The notes under the pieces: model-generated
What the model saw: only the letters and a program-made list of their open reading frames with translations
Databases searched by the model: none
Told to the model about the DNA's origin: nothing
DNA from: Trachythela sp. YZ-2020
Lineage: Eukaryota > Cnidaria > Anthozoa > Malacalcyonacea > Clavulariidae
Length of the DNA: 64,000 nucleotides
NCBI GenBank assembly: GCA_016169945.1
Contig: JADLSH010000199.1
Coordinates: forward strand, 4,450,001 to 4,514,000
Direction of reading: 5' to 3'
Made by a program: the position numbers and the translations under genes
Shown: piece by piece, positions 54,701-64,000 of the stretch
Position numbering within the stretch: position 1 is the first letter of the stretch
Layout: each line of letters starts with the position of its first letter

Positions 54701-56456
54701 AGGAAGGAGGGAAAGAAGGGGGGACAGGGAAAGAAAAGAGGGAAAAGGGAAAGGAGGGAAAGCGAAAAAAATGAGGGAAAAGGAAAGGAAGGAGGGAAAG
54801 GGAAAGAAGAGGGAAAAGGGAAAGAAGAGAGGGAGAGGGAAAGGAGGGAAAGGGAAAGGAGGGAAAGCGAAAAAAAATGAGGGAAAAGGAAAGGAAGGAG
54901 GGAAAGGGAAAGAAGAGGGAAAAGGGAAAGAAGAGAGGGAGTTGGGAGTTGGGAATTACCAGGGGGTTGGGAAAGAAAGTTACCCTAAAGAGGAAATGAG
55001 GAAAAAGAGAATCTTTACATTCATGAGGAATCTTTAAATTCATCCTGAAAATGCAGGAAATGGCCACTCTGAACTTCCCAAATTAAAACTTTTCAGGGGC
55101 AGCAAGGCCCTGGAACTCCAAAGCCACTCAAAACCTAATACCAGGCGAAAAGGACTTCAAACTTTTTCTTCAGACCGCTGCTGGATAAGGGAGGAAAGTG
55201 GCTCTTTCAAAATTCGGGGTGGAGAAAAAAGAAACCCCGCTGGTAACTATATACACCTCTGCCGAAACCTTATCGGTAAACCGTAACTTAGTCGCAGTCT
55301 AACGAACCGCAAACCAAAACTTTGTCACATTCTTCATGTTTTCTGTCTTGTTTTATTGCAGGTGATGATGGTCTCCAATATTTCATTTTATCTTTACCAT
55401 ATCTTTCCAATCTGTCTGTTCTGATCCTCAATTGTAATGGAATCACATGGAAAGGATTGCGACATCTCGCTTCTAGTTTAACTCAAGATGATAAGGTAAG
55501 CATCACTGACACGGTGAGTAATTTTCTTCTTCTAATGATTATAATGAGCTGATTGATAAATTAAATTTTGACTTAAAACAAATTAGCGAGTGGCTCGCCA
55601 GTAACAAACTGCAGCACCATCCCACTAAAACTAAGTACATGATCATTGGATCGGCATATAATCTTACTAATAAAGTTCAAGACTATCCTGTGTTCTTGAA
55701 CAACAAACCTCTTAGTAGAATTAGCTCTTACGAATGTCTGGGTATATTACTAAATGAAAAACTCAAATGGGATAAACACATCGAAAAAATATTTTAAAAA
55801 GTCGGGTCTGGCATTGCGATGTTGCGAAGGGCCAAGCACTTCATCCCAGTAAGCTCACTCCAAATTATCTACAATGCCTTGATCCAGCTTTATTTTGACT
55901 ACTGTTCTCCACTATGGGACATTTGTGGTATACAATTGCTTGATAAACTTCAGAAATTTCAAAATCGTGCGGCAAGAATAATTGCCGGCGTAAGTTACGA
56001 AATTGATTCTGCTGACATTCTTGAATCTCTAGAAAGTAGAAGACAGAAGATGAAGTCCATTCTTCTGTATAAAATTCTAAATTATTATACTGCTCCCAAC
56101 TTGAAAGAGTCATTAATTGGGAGTAGTTTAACACAGGCGAACTATAACTTGAGAAATAGCAATACCGATATAGCTCTCCCAAAAGCGAGAAGGGAATTCC
56201 TAAAAAAAGTTTTAAATACAGCGGGGCAAAGCTTTGGAACAGCCTTTCTCGGTACGCAAAAGAGGCACAATCTATTTATATTTTTAAATAGAATATTAAT
56301 AATTAATATTACTATGCTAATGTTGGGTCACACCTCCTGTATTCTGTATTCTTGTAATTAGTTAAGTTTTTCTTCTGGTAAATATTTTGTACATAAAAAT
56401 GACGCCCCTCGTGAAAACCACGTATATGTTGATGAGGCTAGCGTCACGAAATAAAG

Positions 56457-56488
<32 letters not shown>

Positions 56489-59400
56489 CATACATACATA
56501 CATACATACATACATACATACACACATACATACATACATACATACATACATACATACATACATACATACATACATACATACATACATACATACATACATA
56601 CATACATAATAGACGGTTAAAGACAATAATATAGTAATAGATTATCATAACCATTACCGTAACCATAAATCTCATTCTAACCTCAACCCAAACCGATAAT
56701 ATAGTAATTGATGGCATTCACATCAATTCGTGAGTTTAAGAAAGTGTTACAGGACAACAAATGTTGGCCAACTACTGAACTGTTCACTTTTTTAGGAGCA
56801 AGAAAGTTGAAGTACATATCTCAATTCTTTGTATTGGCCACTAAATACAAGACTATCACGTACAATGAAAAGAATGATTTATTATCTCACTGTGACAACT
56901 GTCAGAAACGGCCTGCAGATCGATTTGAGTAAACATTCAAAGCCTTTCGAATTTATTCGAAATTGACTGAAATATGAATTGTGATATTTATTTAGATATC
57001 TAAAGCGTGGTCAAATCTGAAAGAGTTGGATGTTTCTTTCAATACGATCAAAGACAATGGGTTGTCTAGCCTCGCTATCATGCTTCGTTTGTGTCCAGAC
57101 CTCCAAATATTGAACCTTGAATCTTGTGGTCTGAGTCAAAATTATTTTCGTCAAAGCAGTACTCTAATTGAGGCTATACAGGGTAGGTTTTATTCATCTT
57201 GTGACCTTTCCATTGAAACCTCTCAATTTTTGGCTCAAACTTTGGTTTGTACTACATACCGTACTACATTTAAGAAATAGAAACCATTTTCCGTGTTTCT
57301 ATACACTTTTAGTAGAATCGTACTAGTATACTATTGCAAATGCTGTAATTTGATTGGCTACGCTACTCGCTATCTAATTGTCGATAGATAGCGAGTAGCG
57401 AAACAGCCATCTCCTCGGCGCGATTTTTAACGAATTTATTTCAATAAATTATGAAAAACGTTTTGAAATACTGTTTTCTTGCTGGTTTCTACTAAAACAA
57501 TTAGACTATTCGCTCTCGATTTCTATGAGATGATGGTTCATTCGGGCTTCGCCCTCATATCACCTCATAGAAATCTTGAGCTCATAATCTAATTGTTAAA
57601 TAGAAACACGCGTGGGAGTTTGGGAAAACGAGAAATAATCAGTGGGAAAACGAGCCCGTAGGGCGAGTTTTCCACGTTATTTCGAGTTCTCCCAACTCCC
57701 ACAAGTGTTTCTATAACTGTATAGAAACACAGGAAACTGTGTGGAAACTTTTTTAAACTCGATTAATTTACAAATTCTCATTACGTACGCATGCTGACCT
57801 TTGCTCGTCAATTTCGCTGCAAGAAAACAACTCTGTTTGAAAATTAACAGTCAAAAATGTGTAAAAGCATTAAAATTCAAAGTTTTATAATTCGCTTAGA
57901 AACATTCAATTTTTATCAACTTTTAAGAGTCACATCAAGACCTTTCTTTTTAAACGTGCTTTTAACTTATAATCATGCATGCTCTATATACTTGTAATGC
58001 GCCTTTGATCATTTTTTATGTAATTGGCGCAATATAAATGTAGTTTTATTATTATTATTATTATTATAAATTTGTTTTTTTTATGATTTTAAATTTTGGC
58101 GGGAAAATTTCCGTGTTTCTATACAGTTATAGAAACACGCTTCTCGACCAATCAGCACGCGCATACTATAAATGTTATATTATAACATGCCATATCACAT
58201 ACCATACTACACCATACCATATCATATCATATACCATATAATATACCATACCATGTTTCTGATCTCTCTCAGAAGATTTTTTCGTTGTTCTGTCAGTTCT
58301 GTTCTGAACAGACACAGTGAATAATTCCTTTCACATTATGTTTTTAGGTCTAAGACGACTGCATAATTTAAATGTCTCTCATAATCAGATTCCGAGCAAG
58401 GACTTGCCTTTTTTACTAAGTGCTTGCAGTTCTACTGAAATTGTAAATATCTCTTCAACGGTGCAATCCCACGACCCAGCTTTTGCACATGTCTTGGCCG
58501 ACTATCTGGATGAGGTGAGACTCTAGGACTTGTTGTTCTGTTTGCATCTTTTGTAGTATTACTGTGCTGTTATATGTATCATATTCTAGGCGAATTAATG
58601 GCTTTCATTCGAAACGTCCAACTATTTTCTATATTTTTCATGTAGTTGCATGCTTGAACCAACCTCGTTTATCGCTACTTACACTGGGGTCCAACACTCA
58701 AGGATTAAATTTAGGACCTTAACTTTGTCCTGTTGTGTGCACAACAAAGATTCATTTTTTTGCCTTGTTAAAGCACTAGAAAGTAACGACTTCTGTTTGT
58801 TGCCTTCGATTAACTGTTGTTTCAAGAGAGTGATCTGTCAAGGCTGTTTCCTTAAAGATGAAGATGTAGGAATATTGACAGAAACCGTGAAAGTTTTTAA
58901 ATCTGGGTGTAAACTGGATCTTGGACAGAATAAAATTACCAACGAAGGAGTCCTGGAGCTTGTTCGGTAAGTCATAGTTCTCCGAGCAGCAGATCGTGTT
59001 GACATTTATAGTTATAGAAGCAAGCAGTTTAACTTAAAACTCTTTTATTCTATTTGTCATGTGGGTATTTGAACGTGTGGGTAGTGTAGGTAGCGTCCAT
59101 CCAATAAGCTTCGGGTCTTTAGATCAATCTACCTGAATAATACTACAAGAATTTCGACGTTTCGAGCGAAGGCCTTTCGTCTTCTTCGTTTCAAGACAAA
59201 GGGCCTTCGCTCGAAACGTCGAAGTTCTTGTATTTTTCAGGCAGATTGAATATTGATCCTAAAGACCCGAAGCCTACACTACAATTGACTGTCAATCTGC
59301 TACAGGATAGTTCTTACTGAAACCCTTGAATGTGAGGTTCCATGTTTAAACAGCTAGTACTTAAACTAGATCTAATTTCTCCCTCTAGGGCTCTAAAGGC

Positions 59401-59725
59401 CAATCGTAATTTCAAACATCTCAACTTATCTGGCAATGCCGAAATAACCAATGAAAGTTTAGTGAAGTTACTTACTCTTTCGTCAAACCTGCAGCATTTA
59501 GATCTATCATCCTGTGGTATTACTTCACCACTTCCAACGCGTTTGATCAACGATAACGATTTGTTTCAAGGACATTTGAAACATCTTAATTTATCTCATA
59601 ATTCTTTGAATGGACAAGATATCGCAGAGCTTTGTCGTTTATGGAGCTTAACATGGCGGGAAGAAAGTATTGTATCCATCTATAATTCAACTGTAATATT
59701 GTCTGTACGGGGGTACAATGACTAA
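45709..59725 (+). CDS. TONSL: TONSL (Tonsoku-like DNA repair protein), 11 exons
   Basis: Exons are 45709-45739, 45893-45988, 49173-49336, 50215-52956, 53224-53422, 53954-54115, 55362-55495, 56996-57182, 58348-58514, 58827-58966 and 59389-59725. All have AG/GT ends and compatible phases, and sum to 4359 bp (1452 residues plus stop; human TONSL has 1378). Domain order: TPR repeats (about residues 30-390), acidic stretch (ADDDDDEGDRLIQEE), three ankyrin repeats (about 450-570; GETVLHVAA, CGWQPLHKACNHG, GMTPLHDAVQNGH), a long disordered Ser-rich region, a ubiquitin-like domain (about 980-1075; FLIPCPSIPGERKTVIWLAE) and C-terminal leucine-rich repeats. In animals TONSL with MMS22L binds histones H3-H4 and supports RAD51 loading at stalled forks. 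The ATG starts MDANLTRYLKRIEKRKQKAR. Introns are heavily invaded by transposons and repeats. I rate the assignment as secure and exon 10's acceptor as the least certain boundary. Confidence 0.9.
46290..47248. mobile_element. Non-autonomous hAT-type element nested in the PIF-like element
   Basis: Ends CAGGGTTCGAAT and inverted CAGGGTTCAAAT are flanked by an exact 8-bp duplication ACCTGGGC (46282-46289 and 47249-47256), the hAT signature. There is no transposase. Near both ends 'gaatagcga'-type motifs occur. Confidence 0.8.
47366..47795. repeat. Inverted-repeat element nested in TONSL intron 2
   Basis: GAGTCAAATCCAACCGCGAT, then CATCCC at the left and its inverted copy at the right (GGGATGATCGCGGTTGGATT). 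The inside contains CCCGGGCATTTGAC motifs. A MITE of unknown superfamily. Confidence 0.7.
47878..47985. repeat. Degenerate telomere-like repeat (CCCTAA type)
   Basis: Runs of CCCTAACCCCAAACCCTAA and variants within TONSL intron 2. Confidence 0.85.
49350..50140. repeat. Degenerate telomere-like array (TTAGGG/TTAGGATTAGTG) in TONSL intron 3
   Basis: About 790 bp of variants such as GTTAGGATTAGTGTTAGAAT and ATTAGGGTTAGGATTAGTGT fill most of the intron between exons 3 and 4. G-rich strand on plus. Long open frames here (Arg-Ile-Ser-Val type) are artefacts. Confidence 0.9.
50215..52956 (+). CDS. TONSL: TONSL exon 4 (914 codons)
   Basis: One uninterrupted exon between TTAACAG and GTGCGA codes for residues 98-1011: most of the TPRs (ATIGRTF, LYLNLGLVYNNLKNQKKGL, FQLGVIKRAENRPAEALQCF, QVLLQLGDFKGAKNILKK), the acidic patch, all ankyrin repeats, the Ser-rich linker and the start of the ubiquitin-like domain. 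Within the ankyrins, the lysine of CGWQPLHKACNHG stands where human TONSL has glutamate (PLHEACN). The neighbouring aspartate (RDFCGW), tryptophan, asparagine (ACN) and PLHDA aspartate are conserved. Confidence 0.9.
54376..55261. mobile_element. Non-autonomous hAT-type element with a homopurine core, in TONSL intron 6
   Basis: Ends CAGGGGTGTATATAGTTACC and inverted CAGAGGTGTATATAGTTACC (one mismatch) are flanked by near-identical 8-bp repeats TCGAAACC (54368-54375) and CCGAAACC (55262-55269). The inside is mostly a purine tandem array. Confidence 0.75.
54425..54945. repeat. Polypurine minisatellite with 84-107 bp higher-order units
   Basis: About 520 bp of G/A-only or nearly G/A-only plus strand (GGGAAAGGAAAGGAAGGAGG). 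'agcgaaaaaaatgagg' recurs at about 54487, 54581, 54675, 54759 and 54867, marking higher-order units. Long open frames on both strands (Lys/Glu/Gly and Phe/Pro/Ser) are artefacts. Confidence 0.9.
55547..56458 (+). pseudogene. 5'-truncated LINE in TONSL intron 7
   Basis: Frames encode the region after the catalytic motif: QISEWLASNKLQHHPTKTKY, LSRISSYECLGILLNEKLKW, a stop, then MLRRAKHFIPVSSLQIIYNA, YFDYCSPLWDI, LDKLQKFQNRAARIIAGVSY and a C-terminal ANYNLRNSNTD. It ends with an AATAAAG signal followed by a (CATA)n tract. Same sense as TONSL. Confidence 0.85.
56459..56608. repeat. (CATA)n microsatellite
   Basis: About 37 tandem CATA units with one CACA interruption, directly after the LINE 3' end and probably seeded by it. 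The Tyr-Ile-His-Thr and Met-Tyr-Val-Cys open frames are artefacts. Confidence 0.95.
57290..58150. repeat. Foldback MITE cluster in TONSL intron 8
   Basis: Several hairpins occur: GCTACTCGCTATCTA with its inverted copy (57361-57398), 'caattagactattcgctc...gagc-ataatctaattg' (about 57497-57598), and 'tatagaaacacg'/'cgtgtttctata' ends repeated at 57292, 57599, 57708 and 58112. They appear to be nested copies of a family ending in CGTGTTTCTATA. Confidence 0.65.
57870..58075 (+). mobile_element. CR1/L2-like LINE 3' tail
   Basis: A short frame FKSHIKTFLFKRAFNL and a stop, then 'aatgcgcctttgatcatttt' and 'ggcgcaatataaatg' followed by (ATT)n, a classic 3' end of CR1/L2-like LINEs. Inside TONSL intron 8. 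Confidence 0.65.
58170..58260. repeat. CATAC-type microsatellite in TONSL intron 8
   Basis: Degenerate 'accataccatatcatat' units. The corresponding array in the duplicate is at about 43270-43420 and is longer. Confidence 0.8.
59108..59273. repeat. Hairpin MITE, copy 2 (TONSL intron 10)
   Basis: Same element as 44306-44466, with arms around 'ttcgagcgaaggcctttcg'. Confidence 0.75.
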
Positions 59726-59858
59726 CATTGAAAACTGTTCAAGTTATATTGTGTTATGTTAGAAGTAGAAATTTATATTATAATAATATGTAATGTTTTT
59801 GAAAACATTCAGTAAAAGACTATTTGGGAAGATGTGCCAAGATTATATATGTTGTTTG

Positions 59859-62800
59859 CAGGGGTGTATTGCCAAAATTTTAACAAGGGGGGCTCTCTGG
59901 TATACATTACCAACAGGGCAAAAAAAATTAAAGTTAAAAGAAAGTCGAACTTTGTCAGAACGGCTGATTTTTAAAACTCTAATACAAAACTTTAATAAAC
60001 TGTAACGTTAGTCATTAAACACTTCAAGTCTATAATAATATAAAACTTAAATACAAAACGTTAATTACGTAAAAATTGTCTGGACAGAATTTAAACTAGA
60101 TAACGAGACAAGTTTTGCCTTTTTACTTCTTGTATCTGTTGCACATCTGTGTTTAAGGAGCCAATTTGACACAGCAGAGTCTGCGTTCCATAGGTGTGGA
60201 GGTGGGCCGTTGATGCTGATGAACAAAAGCGATGACATGTGCAACACCGTAAGTTTGGAGCGTATTGGTGAACAAACAAGGTTCATTTGCGAAAAACCTC
60301 TTTCTGCTTCAGAGGAACTGACGGGAATGGTATACATAATGCTCTGTATCAGCTTATCGTTAATGATCTTGGGTATTTTTCTCGGATCATTGAAGTATTC
60401 CCGAAAGGCTGGTATGATACCATATTCAGGTATTTGAAACCTTTGACAAATTCCTTGAATGGCCGTTTCTCCTTCGAGCCATGGAGAATATTCCAGAGTA
60501 GGCCACTTGTCTGGAATTAATGCTTCAAAATTCTTTATTGCTGCTTCATTATTGGAGTTAAGCATTCTTGAATTAATATTGTCAATTAATGCTTGGATGA
60601 ACTGCTTTCGATCGAAAGAGATATATCCCCTTCTTGATAAGAAAGCTTCCAAAGAGACCCCTTTAAATGCAGCATGATCTCCGGTTGTTGCCTGAAAGGT
60701 GTACTTTCCTTCATGAATTGCTTCTTTAATTCTGAACAGCGCATTTAATGTCCACTTCAGATGTCTATTTGCTTCAATCAAACTGAACTGTTGCGTTTGC
60801 AACGCTTCTGAGAGGATGGATAATTGAGCCAAGCAATCTTTAACGATTGCCACATCCTCGACAAATTCTCTTGTTGATAGCTTCTTAACAATTCCCTGGT
60901 AAGTCGCACGTTGGGTAGGTTTAACGGACATGTCTTCTGAAAGCTTTTTAAAATGGGCATAGAGAGCTGGGTAGTCATTCCATAAAGCTTTGACAGCTCT
61001 ATAGGATGACGCGATCCAGCGAACAGTAAAAATTTTGCCAATCTTCTTCAGCTGTAAGTCAAGGTCTGTTGATATTTCACAAAGTTGCCGTTGTAACTTG
61101 GAAGAATAGGAGTACACAGAATATATTTTATCGAAAAATGCTTGTATTGGATAGAAGCCATTTATTGACGATACTGCATCTGAGATAGCCAGCTCTAGGC
61201 GGTGATTTAGACAGTGCCACAGAAGCAAGGCAGGGAATTTTTCCTTAAGCCTTGCCCCTACGCCGCTATGTACTCCAAGCATGACAGAGGCTCCATCGCT
61301 TGTAAATGCAATGAGATTCTTCGATAAGTAATCCTCGTCGAACCCGAACTCTGACAGCGTCGTAAGAATACACTTGACGATAGATTCTGCATCTTGACCT
61401 TCTAATTCACGGATGTCAAGAAAAACGTTCTCAGGAACTTCAAAAATTACTGCACGTATGTAAATAATAAGACATGCTTTCTTTGATAAAGACGTTGACT
61501 CATCAGTAATAATAGCGATTTTTCTGTCATTGTCCTTAATTGTTTTACATATTCTTTTTCTCATAGTGTCCATGATACATTCAATCATCTGCGTGCAACT
61601 GAACCTGGAATGTAAAATTGACCCAAGCTCAATCCCATTTGTGCTCTGCAGTGTGACAAGTTCTGGATAGTCCGTGAATGGTCGGTTATGGTAGCCAACA
61701 AAATATGCGGTCCGCAAACATCTCTCTGTTAGTTCTCTTGAATGTTCAACACTCTTGAGTGATGCAGTCTCAATTTTTCTTTCTTTTTGTTCAGCTATAA
61801 TGTTACTGGCGGCAATGTGCGCCTGAGATTGTGCGTGTTTTTGTATCTTTTTTCGCAATGCTTTCTGTGCTACTGCCTTCTCTCCATCCCTGCGCACAGA
61901 ACATGTACTCCATTCACTACTCAAGTGTCTACTTTGCGCACTAGATGCTCCTAGACCCAGCAGTTTCACTCTTTTGCAAATGCTGCAACCAATATTTCCA
62001 TTTTCACATATAATCCATGGGTATGTCGTCATAAAGTAGTAGTATTGGTCTGATGACCAACAACTTGGGTATGTACCTGGGGAAATTATGGAAGTTTTGC
62101 AAGATTGGTTAGCTAAAGCACTAGCATTGTCAGTGGAACCACTCTGACCAGTCTCGACAATATCTGTTGCACTTTCACTTAAATTGTAATCTTTCAAATT
62201 CTTTTGTGAAATATCTACATGATCTAATTCAGGTTGGCTACTTGTACTACTGGTTGGCTCACTCAATTCAATTGATTGCTCGTTTTCTGAGTGACTAAAT
62301 GCATTAGTTGAGAAAAAGCTTGTTAATTTTTTCTGAACTTTTTTCCTTTTGGCCGGTGGTTGACTTCCATTTTCAGTTTCCATTGTTGTTTATAGTTTAT
62401 ACCCACTGGTGGAATTTGATTAATTCTATATCTGAACAGTAAGAATTTTTATATAATGATTATAATCAGTTTATTATTTTCTATCATTTGATATGTGTAC
62501 CTTTATTGTTTATTCAGTACAGCTGAACTAACAAGTAACAAGTACAAAATCACAAAATAATACTAGGTATAACATTTTTTCGTTTGTATATATTTTAATT
62601 TTGATACAACATAGTGAGGATAATTTATAGTTTTATACGTGCAGGTTACACAATAAAATCTCGAACAAAAAGCTAATAAATACATACAATGCAGTTGTAA
62701 TACCAAAATCGAGGAATACAACCTATAAAAAACGTTTGACTTACCTTTCGGCTTGATTAGTTGATTTCAATTGCTTTCATGCATATATACATAACAAATG

Positions 62801-63104
62801 AAACAAACAGGAAGCGCATGCTGCTTGTATCAGTGGTTAAAATAAACGACCACGGAACTACTTCATGTTATAGGCACCTAGTGGTTTGCATTAACGGTAT
62901 AGGAATGATCGAAAAAAGGCTATATGAAATCATATACTTGTTAGAAGTGCATGCCGGATTAAATAATTTAAAATGAACAGTTACAAACATTGACATTATG
63001 CGATCTCTAAGAATTATAAAGGGGGGCTGAGCCCCCCCAACTTGACATAGAATTTTAACAAGGGGGGCTGAGGCCCCCCGAGCCCCCCCTCCAATACACC
63101 CCTG
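59859..63104 (-). mobile_element. Complete autonomous hAT transposon
   Basis: Inverted ends CAGGGGTGTATTG are present at both termini, and an exact 8-bp target duplication GTTGTTTG occupies 59851-59858 and 63105-63112. Just inside, a direct repeat ATTTTAACAAGGGGGGCT occurs at 59877-59894 and 63052-63069. The 3246-bp element carries one long minus-strand transposase frame. The intact ends, target duplication and open frame together suggest recent insertion. Confidence 0.92.
60065..62383 (-). CDS. hAT transposase (KIAA1586/ZMYM-like type), 772 codons
   Basis: The ATG at 62381-62383 opens an uninterrupted frame. The N-terminus is basic and Ser-rich. A BED/TTF-like zinc finger is suggested by CSICK (Cys133, Cys136) with His183 and His189. 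Catalytic-core motifs follow: IAIITDESTSLSKK (Asp294), FTSDGASVMLG (Asp363) and WHCLNHRLELA (Cys391, His394). Then comes the C-terminal hAT dimerisation region with SSSEAERGFSQMN (Glu692 or Glu694) and IRSKLTVLHMSSLLFISING. The order Asp-Asp-Cys/His-Glu is that of hAT transposases, which cut and paste elements with 8-bp duplications. A possible 5' UTR intron has its donor GTAAGT at 62750. All catalytic-type residues appear present, so it may be functional. Confidence 0.9.
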   Translation of the reverse strand: METENGSQPPAKRKKVQKKLTSFFSTNAFSHSENEQSIELSEPTSSTSSQPELDHVDISQKNLKDYNLSESATDIVETGQSGSTDNASALANQSCKTSIISPGTYPSCWSSDQYYYFMTTYPWIICENGNIGCSICKRVKLLGLGASSAQSRHLSSEWSTCSVRRDGEKAVAQKALRKKIQKHAQSQAHIAASNIIAEQKERKIETASLKSVEHSRELTERCLRTAYFVGYHNRPFTDYPELVTLQSTNGIELGSILHSRFSCTQMIECIMDTMRKRICKTIKDNDRKIAIITDESTSLSKKACLIIYIRAVIFEVPENVFLDIRELEGQDAESIVKCILTTLSEFGFDEDYLSKNLIAFTSDGASVMLGVHSGVGARLKEKFPALLLWHCLNHRLELAISDAVSSINGFYPIQAFFDKIYSVYSYSSKLQRQLCEISTDLDLQLKKIGKIFTVRWIASSYRAVKALWNDYPALYAHFKKLSEDMSVKPTQRATYQGIVKKLSTREFVEDVAIVKDCLAQLSILSEALQTQQFSLIEANRHLKWTLNALFRIKEAIHEGKYTFQATTGDHAAFKGVSLEAFLSRRGYISFDRKQFIQALIDNINSRMLNSNNEAAIKNFEALIPDKWPTLEYSPWLEGETAIQGICQRFQIPEYGIIPAFREYFNDPRKIPKIINDKLIQSIMYTIPVSSSEAERGFSQMNLVCSPIRSKLTVLHMSSLLFISINGPPPHLWNADSAVSNWLLKHRCATDTRSKKAKLVSLSSLNSVQTIFT

Positions 63105-63112
63105 GTTGTTTG

Positions 63113-64000
63113 TAAAGACATTAAATTTGGGAAGATATAAACCAGGGTTCTTAATAAACTATTTCTCTCGTATAATATAGTGCCAAGAAAGATTTGCTTA
63201 CAAAAAACCCAGATAAATGACTTTTGATAAATGTGGCTCGAGCTTTCGGCCCATGTGTTGGCCTCGGGGATCAACACCATAGAGATCAACCTATGATTAC
63301 AGAATAGGAAATGACCAGAAAGGCCACTCAGCAGTACAACGTGACCCCCTATTTTTGACCCCAGTTCAGCGTGTTTATTGGCCAGAAAATGCAAGTGACT
63401 GGCTAGAATAATGGTAATGAACATGCGTAATGCGACATGCGCAGCGTCAAAAACTTCAAAGCTTCGGACTCAAGTGGGCCTTCTAGTCATTTCCCATGCT
63501 ACGCAATTATGCTCAGTGAACTCAATAATCTGGCAATGCCATGATCAACACTGGCTTGGATTTGACCGTGTGGTCACAGTGGTGTGGTTGTGTGGCCTGA
63601 GGATGAGGCTTATGCTACGCTATAACATAAAGTATTGCAGATACGAAATCCAATATGGGCGATGGAAAGTGTCGTTATTTTGATTTTGACTGGAAATCTC
63701 ATCGTGGCACGTTAGATGATGTATTTTTTACTGATGAAGATATTATAAAAAGGTTCGATTAATTCATTCTTTCAGTTAACGGGATTATAGAATTCATATG
63801 AATAGCATGCGTTGAGGCTTTCTATTTGTTGTGGTTTGCTGTAAAATTGAAAATTTTGGTTTACTTAAAATATGCCAGTTTGAACAACATTAAATAACAT
63901 GTACAGCATTTGTAATGATTTTCGTCATGAAGATTTTTTCATGCAAATATATGATTTTTATTTCAAACTGAAGGAGGAGCGATCAGTACAAAGATTTTTG
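63113..64000. other. Unassigned right-edge sequence
   Basis: No supported gene. The open frames at 63014-63424 (minus, overlapping the hAT end) and 63411-63683 (plus) have no recognisable domain or splice context. Confidence 0.5.

Noticed and set aside
54420..55067. Phe/Pro/Ser-rich 215-codon minus frame and Lys/Glu/Gly plus frames
   Set aside because: Artefacts of the homopurine minisatellite inside TONSL intron 6.
56358..56717. Met-Tyr-Val-Cys and Tyr-Ile-His-Thr repeat frames
   Set aside because: Translation of the (CATA)n microsatellite.
60210..60677. Plus-strand frames of 72-77 codons
   Set aside because: Antisense shadows of the hAT transposase.
63411..63683. 90-codon plus-strand frame at the right edge
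   Set aside because: No recognisable domain, signal or splice context.

Overview
This window looks like nuclear DNA from an invertebrate animal, most likely a cnidarian and perhaps an anthozoan. That is an inference. The evidence is intron-rich genes with GT/AG boundaries, a PAN plus EGF plus fibrinogen-related (FReD) lectin-type gene cluster, a TONSL orthologue, a beta-glucuronidase remnant, and a dense load of non-LTR retrotransposons, tRNA-derived SINEs, Penelope-like and hAT elements, foldback MITEs and minisatellites. There are no bacterial-style operons, CRISPR arrays or rRNA genes.

Region 1 (1-29 kb) is a minus-strand tandem cluster of secreted lectin-like genes. Gene B (28796 down to 17365) reads as signal peptide, PAN/apple domain, Thr-rich linker, EGF-like piece and complete FReD; the exons I could delimit are intact, but intron phases show at least one small exon is missing from my model. 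Gene A (10892 down to about 3203) has a similar modular plan but is a pseudogene: a stop codon in its EGF piece, a 1-bp and an 11-bp deletion in FReD exons, and a SINE inserted in the last exon. A third terminal FReD exon relic lies at 2285-2480. A copy of gene A's upstream region sits at the left edge, so the array probably continues outside the window. Between the genes are nested MITEs (13.9-15.9 kb), minisatellites, a Penelope-like relic and LINE fragments.

Region 2 (29-42.4 kb) is mostly repeats: a minus-strand LINE, two copies (about 2.1 and 3.5 kb) of an unclassified repeat, several copies of one MITE family, two isolated beta-glucuronidase exons, one charged coiled-coil-like exon downstream of a TATA box, and a 1.3-kb minisatellite with higher-order structure.

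Region 3 (43-60 kb, plus strand) carries TONSL, the replication-coupled repair scaffold, in 11 exons (45709-59725) whose phases all agree and which sum to 1452 codons plus a stop. A recent partial duplication of its last LRR exons lies just upstream as a pseudogene. Its introns hold telomere-like repeats, a PIF-like element with a nested hAT MITE, a homopurine-filled hAT-type element and a LINE fragment.

Region 4 (59.9-63.1 kb) is a complete hAT DNA transposon with terminal inverted repeats, a perfect 8-bp target duplication and an open 772-codon transposase. It starts 134 bp after the TONSL stop codon. The remaining 0.9 kb shows nothing I can assign.
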